Shown here: positions 51,229 to 63,400 of the stretch, one piece after another
Layout: every line of letters starts with the position of its first letter
Numbering within the stretch: the stretch's first letter is position 1
DNA from: Galaxea fascicularis
Taxonomy: Eukaryota; Cnidaria; Anthozoa; Scleractinia; Euphylliidae
NCBI GenBank assembly: GCA_948470475.1
Contig: OX419342.1
Span: forward strand, 1,000,201 to 1,064,200
DNA: 64,000 nt
Reading direction: 5' to 3'
Program-made: the position numbers and the translations under genes
Notes under the pieces: model-generated
What the model saw: the letters and a program-made list of their open reading frames with translations, nothing else
The model's database searches: none
What the model was told of the DNA's origin: nothing

Positions 51229-54200
51229 CAAGACCTCCGACAACCTGATTTCTATTGTTATTTGAGCTGTGTGCAAGATTTTAGCAAAGTTGAAATTTTG
51301 ACCAAAACCCAAAGGGGGGACCACATGGTCTTGAGTCAAATTTTGAATTTGGCTTAAACTCTGCCTATTTCGAAAAGGAACTTAGAAATCATGTGGAAAT
51401 GCTTCCAAGACCTCCGACAACCTGATTTCTATTCTTATTTAAGCTGTGTGCAAGATTTTAGCAAAGTTGAAATTTTGACCAAAACCCAAAGGGGGGACAA
51501 CATGGTCTTGAGTCAAATTTTGAATTTGGCTTAATCTCTGCCTATTTCAAAATGGAACCTAGAAATCATGTGGAAATGCTTCCAAGACCTCCGACAACCT
51601 ATTTTCTATTGTTATTTGAGCTGTGTGCAAGATTTTAGCAAAGTTGAAATTTTGACCAAAACCCAAAGGGGGGACCACATGGTCTTGAGTCAAATTTTGA
51701 ATTTGGCTTAAACTCTGCCTATTTCAAAATGGAACCTAGAAATCATGTGGAAATGCTTCCAAGACCTCCGACAACCTGATTTCTATTGTTATTTGAGCTG
51801 TGTGCAAGATTTTAGCAAAGTTGAAATTTTGACCAAAACCCAAAGGGGGGACCACATGGTCTTGAGTCAAATTTTGAATTTGGCTTAAACTCTGCCTATT
51901 TCGAAAAGGAACCTACAAATCATGTGGAAATGCTTCCAAGACCTCCGACAACCTGATTTCTATTGTTATTTGAGCTGTGTGCAAGATTTTGGCAAAGTTG
52001 AAATTTTGACCAAAACCCAAAGGGGGGACCACATGGTCTTGAGTCAAATTCTGAATTTGGCTTAAACTCTGCCTATTTCGAAAAGGAACCTACAAATCAT
52101 GTGGAAATGCTTCCAAGACCTCCGACAACCTGATTTCTATTGTTATTTGAGCTGTGTGCAAGATTTTAGCAAAGTTGAAATTTTGACCAAAACCCAAAGG
52201 GGGGACCACATGGTCTTGAGTCAAATTTTGAATTTGGCTTAATCTCTGCCTATTTCAAAATGGAACCTAGAAATCATGTGGAAATGCTTCCAAGACCTCC
52301 GACAACCTGATTTCTATTGTTATTTGAGCTGTGTGCAAGATTTTAGCAAAGTTGAAATTTTGACCAAAACCCAAAGGGGGGACCACATGGTCTTGAGTCA
52401 AATTTTGAATTTGGCTTAAACTCTGCCTATTTCAAAAAGGAACCTAGAAATCATGTGGAAATGCTTCCAAGACCTCCGACAACCTGATTTCTATTGTTAT
52501 TTGAGCTGTGTGCAAGATTTTAGCAAAGTTGAAATTTTGACCAAAACCCAAAGGGGGGACCACATGGTCTTGAGTCAAATTTTGAATTTGGCTTAAACTC
52601 TGCCTATTTCAAAAAGGAACCTAGAAATCATGTGGAAATGCTTCCAAGACCTCCGACAACCTGATTTCTATTGTTATTTGAGCTGTGTGCAAGATTTTAC
52701 CAAAGTTGAAATTTTGACCAAAACCCAAAGGGGGGACCACATGGTCTTGAGTCAAATTTTGAATTTGGCTTAAACTCTGCCTATTTCAAAAAGGAACCTA
52801 GAAATCATGTGGAAATGCTTCCAAGACCTCCGACAACCTGATTTCTATTGTTATTTGAGCTGTGTGCAAGATTTTAGCAAAGTTGAAATTTTGACCAAAA
52901 CCCAAAGGGGGGACCACATGGTCTTGAGTCAAATTTTGAATTTGGCTTAATCTCTGCCTATTTCAAAATGGAACCTAGAAATCATGTGGAAATGCTTCCA
53001 TGACCTCCGACAACCTGATTTCTATACTTATTTGAGCTGTGTGCAAGATTTTAGCAAAGTTGAAATTTTGACCAAAACCCAAAGGGGGGACCACATGGTC
53101 TTGAGTCAAATTTTGAATTTGGCTTAATCTCTGCCTATTTCGAAAAGGAACCTAGAAATCATGTGGAAATGCTTCCAAGACCTCCGACAACCTGATTTCT
53201 ATTGTTATTTGAGCTGTGTGCAAGATTTTAGCAAAGTTGAAATTTTGACCAAAACCCAAAGGGGGGACCACATGGTCTTGAGTCAAATTTTGAATTTGGC
53301 TTAAACTCTGCCTATTTCAAAATGAAACCTAGAAATCATGTGCAAATGCTTCCAAGACCTCCAACAACCTGATTTCTATTCTTATTTGAGCTGTGTGCAA
53401 GATTTTACCAAAGTTGAAATTTTGACCAAAACCCAAAGGGGGGACCACATGGTCTTGAGTCAAATTTTGAATTTGGCTTAAACTCTGCCTATTTCAAAAT
53501 GGAACCTAGAAATCATGTGGAAATGCTTCCAAGACCTCCGACAACCTGATTTCTATTGTTATTTGAGCTGTGTGCAAGATTTTAGCAAAGTTGAAATTTT
53601 GACCAAAACCCAAAGGGGGGACCACATGGTCTTGAGTCAAATTTTGAATTTGGCTTAAACTCTGCCTATTTCGAAAAGGAACCTACAAATCATGTGGAAA
53701 TGCTTCCAAGACCTCCGACAACCTGATTTCTATTGTTATTTGAGCTGTGTGCAAGATTTTGGCAAAGTTGAAATTTTGACCAAAACCCAAAGGGGGGACC
53801 ACATGGTCTTGAGTCAAATTTTGAATTTGGCTTAAACTCTGCCTATTTCGAAAAGGAACCTACAAATCATGTGGAAATGCTTCCAAGACCTCCGACAACC
53901 TGATTTCTATTGTTATTTGAGCTGTGTGCAAGATTTTAGCAAAGTTGAAATTTTGACCAAAACCCAAAGGGGGGACCACATGGTCTTGAGTCAAATTTTG
54001 AATTTGGCTTAATCTCTGCCTATTTCAAAATGGAACCTAGAAATCATGTGGAAATGCTTCCAAGACCTCCGACAACCTGATTTCTATTGTTATTTGAGCT
54101 GTGTGCAAGATTTTAGCAAAGTTGAAATTTTGACCAAAACCCAAAGGGGGGACCACATGGTCTTGAGTCAAATTTTGAATTTGGCTTAAACTCTGCCTAT

Positions 54201-55299
54201 TTCAAAAAGGAACCTAGAAATCATGTGGAAATGCTTCCAAGACCTCCGACAACCTGATTTCTATTGTTATTTGAGCTGTGTGCAAGATTTTAGCAAAGTT
54301 GAAATTTTGACCAAAACCCAAAGGGGGGACCACATGGTCTTGAGTCAAATTTTGAATTTGGCTTAAACTCTGCCTATTTCAAAAAGGAACCTAGAAATCA
54401 TGTGGAAATGCTTCCAAGACCTCCGACAACCTGATTTCTATTGTTATTTGAGCTGTGTGCAAGATTTTACCAAAGTTGAAATTTTGACCAAAACCCAAAG
54501 GGGGGACCACATGGTCTTGAGTCAAATTTTGAATTTGGCTTAAACTCTGCCTATTTCAAAAAGGAACCTAGAAATCATGTGGAAATGCTTCCAAGACCTC
54601 CGACAACCTGATTTCTATTGTTATTTGAGCTGTGTGCAAGATTTTAGCAAAGTTGAAGTTTTGACCAAAACCCAAAGGGGGGACCACATGGTCTTGAGTC
54701 AAATTTTGAATTTGGCTTAATCTCTGCCTATTTCAAAATGGAACCTAGAAATCATGTGGAAATGCTTCCATGACCTCCGACAACCTGATTTCTATACTTA
54801 TTTGAGCTGTGTGCAAGATTTTAGCAAAGTTGAAATTTTGACCAAAACCCAAAGGGGGGACCACATGGTCTTGAGTCAAATTTTGAATTTAGCTTAATCT
54901 CTGCCTATTTCAAAAAGGAACCTAGAAATCATGTGGAAATGCTTCCAAGACCTCCGACAACCTGATTTCTATACTTATTTGAGCTGTGTGCAAGATTTTA
55001 GCAAAGTTGAAATTTTGACCAAAACCCAAAGGGGGGACCACATGGTCTTGAGTCAAATTTTGAATTTGGCTTAAACTCTGCCTATTTCGAAAAGGAACCT
55101 AGAAATCATGTGGAAATGCTTCCAAGACCTCCGACAACCTGATTTCTATTGTTATTTGAGCTGTGTGCAAGATTTTAGCAAAGTTGAAATTTTGACCAAA
55201 ACCCAAAGGGGGGACCACATGGTCTTGAGTCAAATTTTGAATTTGGCTTAAACTCTGCCTATTTCGAAAAGGAACCTAGAAATCATGTGGAAATGCTTC

Positions 55300-55423
55300 C
55301 AAGACCTCCGACAACCTGATTTCTATACTTATTTGAGCTGTGTGCAAGATTTTAGCAAAGATGAAATTTTGACCAAAACCAAAAGGGGGGACCACATGGT
55401 CTTGAGTCATGTGGAAATGCTTC
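55300..55423. repeat. 124-bp deletion monomer, unit B first
   Basis: Equivalent of the monomer at 49919, 5,381 bp downstream, with identical junction. The monomer to its left differs between the two copies, which places the unit boundary here. Confidence 0.95.
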
Positions 55424-56485
55424 CAAGACCTCCGACAACCTGATTTCTATTGTTATTTGAGCTGTGTGCAAGATTTTAGCAAAGTTGAAATTTTGACCAA
55501 AACCCAAAGGGGGGACCACATGGTCTTGAGTCAAATTTTGAATTTGGCTTAATCTCTGCCTATTTCAAAATGGAACCTAGAAATCATGTGGAAATGCTTC
55601 CAAGACCTCCGACAACCTGATTTGTATTGTTATTTGAGCTGTGTGCAAGATTTTAGCAAAGTTGAAATTTTGACCAAAACCCAAAGGGGGGACCACATGG
55701 TCTTGAGTCAAATTTTGAATTTGGCTTAATCTCTGCCTATTTCGAAAAGGAACCTAGAAATCATGTGGAAATGCTTCCAAGACCTCCGACAACCTGATTT
55801 CTATTCTTATTTAAGCTGTGTGCAAGATTTTAGCAAAGTTGAAATTTTGACCAAAACCCAAAGGGGGGACCACATGGTCTTGAGTCAAATTTTGAATTTG
55901 GCTTAATCTCTGCCTATTTCAAAATGAAACCTAGAAATCATGTGGAAATGCTTCCAAGACCTCCGACAACCTATTTTCTATTGTTATTTGAGCTGTGTGC
56001 AAGATTTTAGCAAAGTTGAAATTTTGACCAAAACCCAAAGGGGGGACCACATGGTCTTGAGTCAAATTTTGAATTTGGCTTAAACTCTGCCTATTTCAAA
56101 ATGGAACCTAGAAATCATGTGGAAATGCTTCCAAGACCTCCGACAACCTGATTTCTATTGTTATTTGAGCTGTGTGCAAGATTTTAGCAAAGTTGAAATT
56201 TTGACCAAAACCCAAAGGGGGGACCACATGGTCTTGAGTCAAATTTTGAATTTGGCTTAAACTCTGCCTATTTCGAAAAGGAACCTACAAATCATGTGGA
56301 AATGCTTCCAAGACCTCCGACAACCTGATTTCTATTGTTATTTGAGCTGTGTGCAAGATTTTAGCAAAGTTGAAATTTGGACCAAAACCCAAAGGGGGGA
56401 CCACATGGTCTTGAGTCAAATTTTAAATTTGGCTTAAACTCTGCCTATTTCAAAAAGGAACCTAGAAATCATGTGGAAATGCTTC

Positions 56486-56609
56486 CAAGACCTCCGACAA
56501 CCTGATTTCTATACTTATTTGAGCTGTGTGCAAGATTTTAGCAAAGATGAAATTTTGACCAAAACCAAAAGGGGGGACCACATGGTCTTGAGTCATGTGG
56601 AAATGCTTC
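56486..56609. repeat. 124-bp deletion monomer, unit B second
   Basis: Equivalent of the monomer at 51105, 5,381 bp downstream and 1,186 bp after the first deletion monomer of copy B. Confidence 0.95.
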
Positions 56610-59600
56610 CAAGACCTCCGACAACCTGATTTCTATTGTTATTTGAGCTGTGTGCAAGATTTTAGCAAAGTTGAAATTTTGACCAAAACCCAAAGGGGGG
56701 ACCACATGGTCTTGAGTCAAATTTTGAATTTGGCTTAAACTCTGCCTATTTCGAAAAGGAACTTAGAAATCATGTGGAAATGCTTCCAAGACCTCCGACA
56801 ACCTGATTTCTATTCTTATTTAAGCTGTGTGCAAGATTTTAGCAAAGTTGAAATTTTGACCAAAACCCAAAGGGGGGACAACATGGTCTTGAGTCAAATT
56901 TTGAATTTGGCTTAATCTCTGCCTATTTCAAAATGGAACCTAGAAATCATGTGGAAATACTTCCAAGACCTCCGACAACCTATTTTCTATTGTTATTTGA
57001 GCTGTGTGCAAGATTTTAGCAAAGTTGAAATTTTGACCAAAACCCAAAGGGGGGACCACATGGTCTTGAGTCAAATTTTGAATTTGGCTTAAACTCTGCC
57101 TATTTCAAAATGGAACCTAGAAATCATGTGGAAATGCTTCCAAGACCTCCGACAACCTGATTTCTATTGTTATTTGAGCTGTGTGCAAGATTTTAGCAAA
57201 GTTGAAATTTTGACCAAAACCCAAAGGGGGGACCACATGGTCTTGAGTCAAATTTTGAATTTGGCTTAAACTCTGCCTATTTCGAAAAGGAACCTACAAA
57301 TCATGTGGAAATGCTTCCAAGACCTCCGACAACCTGATTTCTATTGTTATTTGAGCTGTGTGCAAGATTTTGGCAAAGTTGAAATTTTGACCAAAACCCA
57401 AAGGGGGGACCACATGGTCTTGAGTCAAATTTTGAATTTGGCTTAAACTCTGCCTATTTCGAAAAGGAACCTACAAATCATGTGGAAATGCTTCCAAGAC
57501 CTCCGACAACCTGATTTCTATTGTTATTTGAGCTGTGTGCAAGATTTTAGCAAAGTTGAAATTTTGACCAAAACCCAAAGGGGGGACCACATGGTCTTGA
57601 GTCAAATTTTGAATTTGGCTTAATCTCTGCCTATTTCAAAATGGAACCTAGAAATCATGTGGAAATGCTTCCAAGACCTCCGACAACCTGATTTCTATTG
57701 TTATTTGAGCTGTGTGCAAGATTTTAGCAAAGTTGAAATTTTGACCAAAACCCAAAGGGGGGACCACATGGTCTTGAGTCAAATTTTGAATTTGGCTTAA
57801 ACTCTGCCTATTTCAAAAAGGAACCTAGAAATCATGTGGAAATGCTTCCAAGACCTCCGACAACCTGATTTCTATTCTTATTTGAGCTGTGTGCAAGATT
57901 TTAGCAAAGTTGAAATTTTGACCAAAACCCAAAGGGGGGACCACATGGTCTTGAGTCAAATTTTGAATTTGGCTTAAACTCTGCCTATTTCAAAAAGGAA
58001 CCTAGAAATCATGTGGAAATGCTTCCAAGACCTCCGACAACCTGATTTCTATTGTTATTTGAGCTGTGTGCAAGATTTTAGCAAAGTTGAAATTTTGACC
58101 AAAACCCAAAGGGGGGACCACATGGTCTTGAGTCAAATTTTGAATTTGGCTTAAACTCTGCCTATTTCAAAAAGGAACCTAGAAATCATGTGGAAATGCT
58201 TCCAAGACCTCCGACAACCTGATTTCTATTGTTATTTGAGCTGTGTGCAAGATTTTAGCAAAGTTGAAGTTTTGACCAAAACCCAAAGGGGGGACCACAT
58301 GGTCTTGAGTCAAATTTTGAATTTGGCTTAATCTCTGCCTATTTCAAAATGGAACCTAGAAATCATGTGGAAATGCTTCCATGACCTCCGACAACCTGAT
58401 TTCTATACTTATTTGAGCTGTGTGCAAGATTTTAGCAAAGTTGAAATTTTGACCAAAACCCAAAGGGGGGACCACATGGTCTTGAGTCAAATTTTGAATT
58501 TGGCTTAATCTCTGCCTATTTCGAAAAGGAACCTAGAAATCATGTGGAAATGCTTCCAAGACCTCCGACAACCTGATTTCTATTGTTATTTGAGCTGTGT
58601 GCAAGATTTTAGCAAAGTTGAAATTTTGACCAAAACCCAAAGGGGGGACCACATGGTCTTGAGTCAAATTTTGAATTTGGCTTAAACTCTGCCTATTTCA
58701 AAATGAAACCTAGAAATCATGTGGAAATGCTTCCAAGACCTCCAACAACCTGATTTCTATTCTTATTTGAGCTGTGTGCAAGATTTTACCAAAGTTGAAA
58801 TTTTGACCAAAACCCAAAGGGGGGACCACATGGTCTTGAGTCAAATTTTGAATTTGGCTTAAACTCTGCCTATTTCAAAATGGAACCTAGAAATCATGTG
58901 GAAATGCTTCCAAGACCTCCGACAACCTGATTTCTATTGTTATTTGAGCTGTGTGCAAGATTTTAGCAAAGTTGAAATTTTGACCAAAACCCAAAGGGGG
59001 GACCACATGGTCTTGAGTCAAATTTTGAATTTGGCTTAAACTCTGCCTATTTCAAAAAGGAACCTACAAATCATGTGGAAATGCTTCCAAGACCTCCGAC
59101 AACCTGATTTCTATTGTTATTTGAGCTGTGTGCAAGATTTTAGCAAAGTTGAAATTTTGACCAAAACCCAAAGGGGGGACCACATGGTCTTGAGTCAAAT
59201 TTTGAATTTGGCTTAATCTCTGCCTATTTCAAAATGGAACCTAGAAATCATGTGGAAATGCTTCCAAGACCTCCGACAACCTGATTTCTATTGTTATTTG
59301 AGCTGTGTGCAAGATTTTAGCAAAGTTGAAATTTTGACCAAAACCCAAAGGGGGGACCACATGGTCTTGAGTCAAATTTTGAATTTGGCTTAAACTCTGC
59401 CTATTTCAAAAAGGAACCTAGAAATCATGTGGAAATGCTTCCAAGACCTCCGACAACCTGATTTCTATTGTTATTTGAGCTGTGTGCAAGATTTTAGCAA
59501 AGTTGAAATTTTGACCAAAACCCAAAGGGGGGACCACATGGTCTTGAGTCAAATTTTGAATTTGGCTTAAACTCTGCCTATTTCAAAAAGGAACCTAGAA

Positions 59601-60440
59601 ATCATGTGGAAATGCTTCCAAGACCTCCGACAACCTGATTTCTATTGTTATTTGAGCTGTGTGCAAGATTTTACCAAAGTTGAAATTTTGACCAAAACCC
59701 AAAGGGGGGACCACATGGTCTTGAGTCAAATTTTGAATTTGGCTTAAACTCTGCCTATTTCAAAAAGGAACCTAGAAATCATGTGGAAATGCTTCCAAGA
59801 CCTCCGACAACCTGATTTCTATTGTTATTTGAGCTGTGTGCAAGATTTTAGCAAAGTTGAAGTTTTGACCAAAACCCAAAGGGGGGACCACATGGTCTTG
59901 AGTCAAATTTTGAATTTGGCTTAATCTCTGCCTATTTCAAAATGGAACCTAGAAATCATGTGGAAATGCTTCCATGACCTCCGACAACCTGATTTCTATA
60001 CTTATTTGAGCTGTGTGCAAGATTTTAGCAAAGTTGAAATTTTGACCAAAACCCAAAGGGGGGACCACATGGTCTTGAGTCAAATTTTGAATTTAGCTTA
60101 ATCTCTGCCTATTTCAAAAAGGAACCTAGAAATCATGTGGAAATGCTTCCAAGACCTCCGACAACCTGATTTCTATACTTATTTGAGCTGTGTGCAAGAT
60201 TTTAGCAAAGTTGAAATTTTGACCAAAACCCAAAGGGGGGACCACATGGTCTTGAGTCAAATTTTGAATTTGGCTTAAACTCTGCCTATTTCGAAAAGGA
60301 ACCTAGAAATCATGTGGAAATGCTTCCAAGACCTCCGACAACCTGATTTCTATTGTTATTTGAGCTGTGTGCAAGATTTTAGCAAAGTTGAAATTTTGAC
60401 CAAAACCCAAAGGGGGGACCACATGGTCTTGAGTCAAATT

Positions 60441-63400
60441 TTGAATTTGGCTTAAACTCTGCCTATTTCAAAAAGGAACCTAGAAATCATGTGGAAATGC
60501 TTCCAAGACCTCCGACAACCTGATTTCTATTGGTATTTGAGCTGTGTGCAAGATTTTAGCAAAGTTGAAATTTTGACCAAAACCCAAAGGGGGGACCACA
60601 TGGTCTTGAGTCAAATTTTGAATTTGGCTTAAACTCTGCCTATTTCAAAAAGGAACCTAGAAATCATGTGGAAATGCTTCCAAGACCTCCGACAACCTGA
60701 TTTCTATTGTTATTTGAGCTGTGTGCAAGATTTTAGCAAAGTTGAAATTTTGACCAAAACCCAAAGGGGGGACCACATGGTCTTGAGTCAAATTTTGAAT
60801 TTGGCTTAAACTCTGCCTATTTCAAAAAGGAACCTAGAAATCATGTGGAAATGCTTCCAAGACCTCCGACAACCTGATTTCTATTGTTATTTGAGCTGTG
60901 TGCAAGATTTTAGCAAAGTTGAAATTTTGACCAAAACCCAAAGGGGGGACCACATGGTCTTGAGTCAAATTTTGAATTTGGCTTAAACTCTGCCTATTTC
61001 AAAAAGGAACCTAGAAATCATGTGGAAATGCTTCCAAGACCTCCGACAACCTGATTTCTATTGTTATTTGAGCTGTGTGCAAGATTTTAGCAAAGTTGAA
61101 ATTTTGACCAAAACCCAAAGGGGGGACCACATGGTCTTGAGTCAAATTTTGAATTTGGCTTAAACTCTGCCTATTTCAAAAAGGAACCTAGAAATCATGT
61201 GGAAATGCTTCCAAGACCTCCGACAACCTGATTTCTATTGTTATTTGAGCTGTGTGCAAGATTTTAGCAAAGTTGAAATTTTGACCAAAACCCAAAGGGG
61301 GGACCACATGGTCTTGAGTCAAATTTTGAATTTGGCTTAAACTCTGCCTATTTCAAAAAGGAACCTAGAAATCATGTGGAAATGCTTCCAAGACCTCCGA
61401 CAACCTGATTTCTATTGTTATTTGAGCTGTGTGCAAGATTTTAGCAAAGTTGAAATTTTGACCAAAACCCAAAGGGGGGACCACATGGTCTTGAGTCAAA
61501 TTTTGAATTTGGCTTAAACTCTGCCTTTTTATAAAAGGAACCTAGAAATCATGTGGAAATGCTTCCAAGACCTCCGACAACCTGATTTCTATTGCTATTT
61601 GAGCTGTGTGCAAGATTTTAGCAAAGTTGAAATTTTGACCAAAACCCAAAGGGGGGACCACATGGTCTTGAGTCAAAGTTTGAATTTGGCTTAAACTCTG
61701 CCTATTTCAAAAAGGAACCTAGAAATCATGTGGAAATGCTTCCAAGACCTCCGACAACCTGATTTCTATTGGTATTTGAGCTGTGTGCAAGATTTTAGCA
61801 AAGTTGAAATTTTGACCAAAACCCAAAGGGGGGACCACATGGTCTTGAGTCAAATTTTGAATTTGGCTTAAACTCTGCCTATTTCAAAAAGGAACCTAGA
61901 AATCATGTGGAAATGCTTCCAAGACCTCCGACAACCTGATTTCTATTGTTATTTGAGGTGTGTGCAAGATTTTAGCAAAGTTGAAATTTTGACCAAAACC
62001 CAAAGGGGGGACCACATGGTCTTGAGTCAAATTTTGAATTTGGCTTAAACTCTGCCTATTTCAAAAAGGAACCTAGAAATCATGTGGAAATGCTTCCAAG
62101 ACCTCCGACAACCTGATTTCTATTGTTATTTGAGCTGTGTGCAAGATTTTAGCAAAGTTGAAATTTTGACCAAAACCCAAAGGGGGGACCACATGGTCTT
62201 GAGTCAAATTTTGAATTTGGCTTAAACTCTGCCTATTTCAAAAAGGAACCTAGAAATCATGTGGAAATGCTTCCAAGACCTCCGACAACCTCATTTCTAT
62301 TGTTATTTGAGCTGTGTGCAAGATTTTAGCAAAGTTGAAATTTTGACCAAAACCCAAAGGGGGGACCACATGGTCTTGAGTCAAATTTTGAATTTGGCTT
62401 AAACTCTGCCTATTTTAAAAAGGAACCTAGAAATCATGTGGAAATGCTTCCAAGACCTCCGACAACCTGATTTCTATTGTTATTTGAGCTGTGTGCAAGA
62501 TTTTAGCAAAGTTGAAATTTTGACCAAAACCCAAAGGGGGGACCACATGGTCTTGAGTCAAATTTTGAATTTGGCTTAAACTCTGCCTATTTCAAAAAGG
62601 AACCTAGAAATCATGTGGAAATGCTTCCAAGACCTCCGACAACCTGATTTCTATTGTTATTTGAGCTGTGTGCAAGATTTTAGCAAAGTTGAAATTTTGA
62701 CCAAAACCCAAAGGGGGGACCACATGGTCTTGAGTCAAATTTTGAATTTGGCTTAAACTCTGCCTATTTCAAAAAGGAACCTAGAAATCATGTGGAAATG
62801 CTTCCAAGACCTCCGACAACCTGATTTCTATTGTTATTTGAGCTGTGTGCAAGATTTTAGCAAAGTTGAAATTTTGACCAAAACCCAAAGGGGGGACCAC
62901 ATGGTCTTGAGTCAAATTTTGAATTTGGCTTAAACTCTGCCTTTTTATAAAACGAACCTAGAAATCATGTGGAAATGCTTCCAAGAACTCCGACAACCTG
63001 ATTTCTATTGTTATTTGAGCTGTGTGCAAGATTTTAGCAAAGTTGAAATTTTGACCAAAACCCAAAGGGGGGACCACATGGTCTTGAGTCAAATTTTGAA
63101 TTTGGCTTAAACTCTGCCTATTTCGAAAAGGAACCTAGAAATCATGTGGAAATGCTTCCAAGACCTCCGACAACCTGATTTCTATTGTTATTTGAGCTGT
63201 GTGCAAGATTTTAGCAAAGTTGAAATTTTGACCAAAACCCAAAGGGGGGACCACATGGTCTTGAGTCAAATTTTGAATTTGGCTTAAACTCTGCCTATTT
63301 CGAAAAGGAACCTAGAAATCATGTGGAAATGCTTTCAAGACCTCCGACAACCTGATTTCTATTCTTATTTGAGGTGTGTGCAAAATTTTAGCAAAGTTGA

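Larger units (their letters stand above)
49919..55299. repeat. 31-mer higher-order repeat, copy A (5,381 bp)
   Basis: The unit has 31 monomers, two of which lack 53 bp: 31 x 177 - 106 = 5,381. Markers recurring at +5,381 include both deletion monomers, TTTGTATTG near 50243, CCTATTTTC near 50590, GAAATTTGGACC near 50995, GAACTTAG at 51380, GACAACATGG near 51498, TTTTGGCAAAG at 51991 and CTTCCATGACC at 53001. The unit contains an internal 10-mer tandem duplication of 1,770 bp: TTTTGGCAAAG at 51991 and 53761, CTTCCATGACC at 53001 and 54771. It also contains a 1,186-bp (7-monomer) step between its two deletion monomers. Confidence 0.9.
55300..60440. repeat. 31-mer higher-order repeat, copy B, shortened by one monomer
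   Basis: This copy follows copy A at +5,381 through about 58.4 kb with few differences. Examples are TTTAAGCTG for TTTGAGCTG near 55811 and AACCTAG for AACCTAC near 56461. One monomer is then missing: CTTCCATGACC lies at 58382 and 59975 (9 monomers) where copy A has 10 (53001 and 54771). GTTGAAGTTTTG at 59859 is correspondingly 5,204 bp, not 5,381 bp, from its partner at 54655. The lost monomer is the TTTTGGCAAAG copy: a hybrid TTCAAAAAGGAACCTAC monomer stands at about 59050 where copy A has two TTCGAAAAGGAACCTAC monomers. The match to copy A ends near 60440. Confidence 0.88.

Noticed and set aside
61520..61540. TATA-like TTTTTATAAAAGG as a promoter
   Set aside because: It is a variant of the ordinary TATTTCAAAAAGG segment in two monomers (61524 and 62940), with nothing else suggesting a transcription start.
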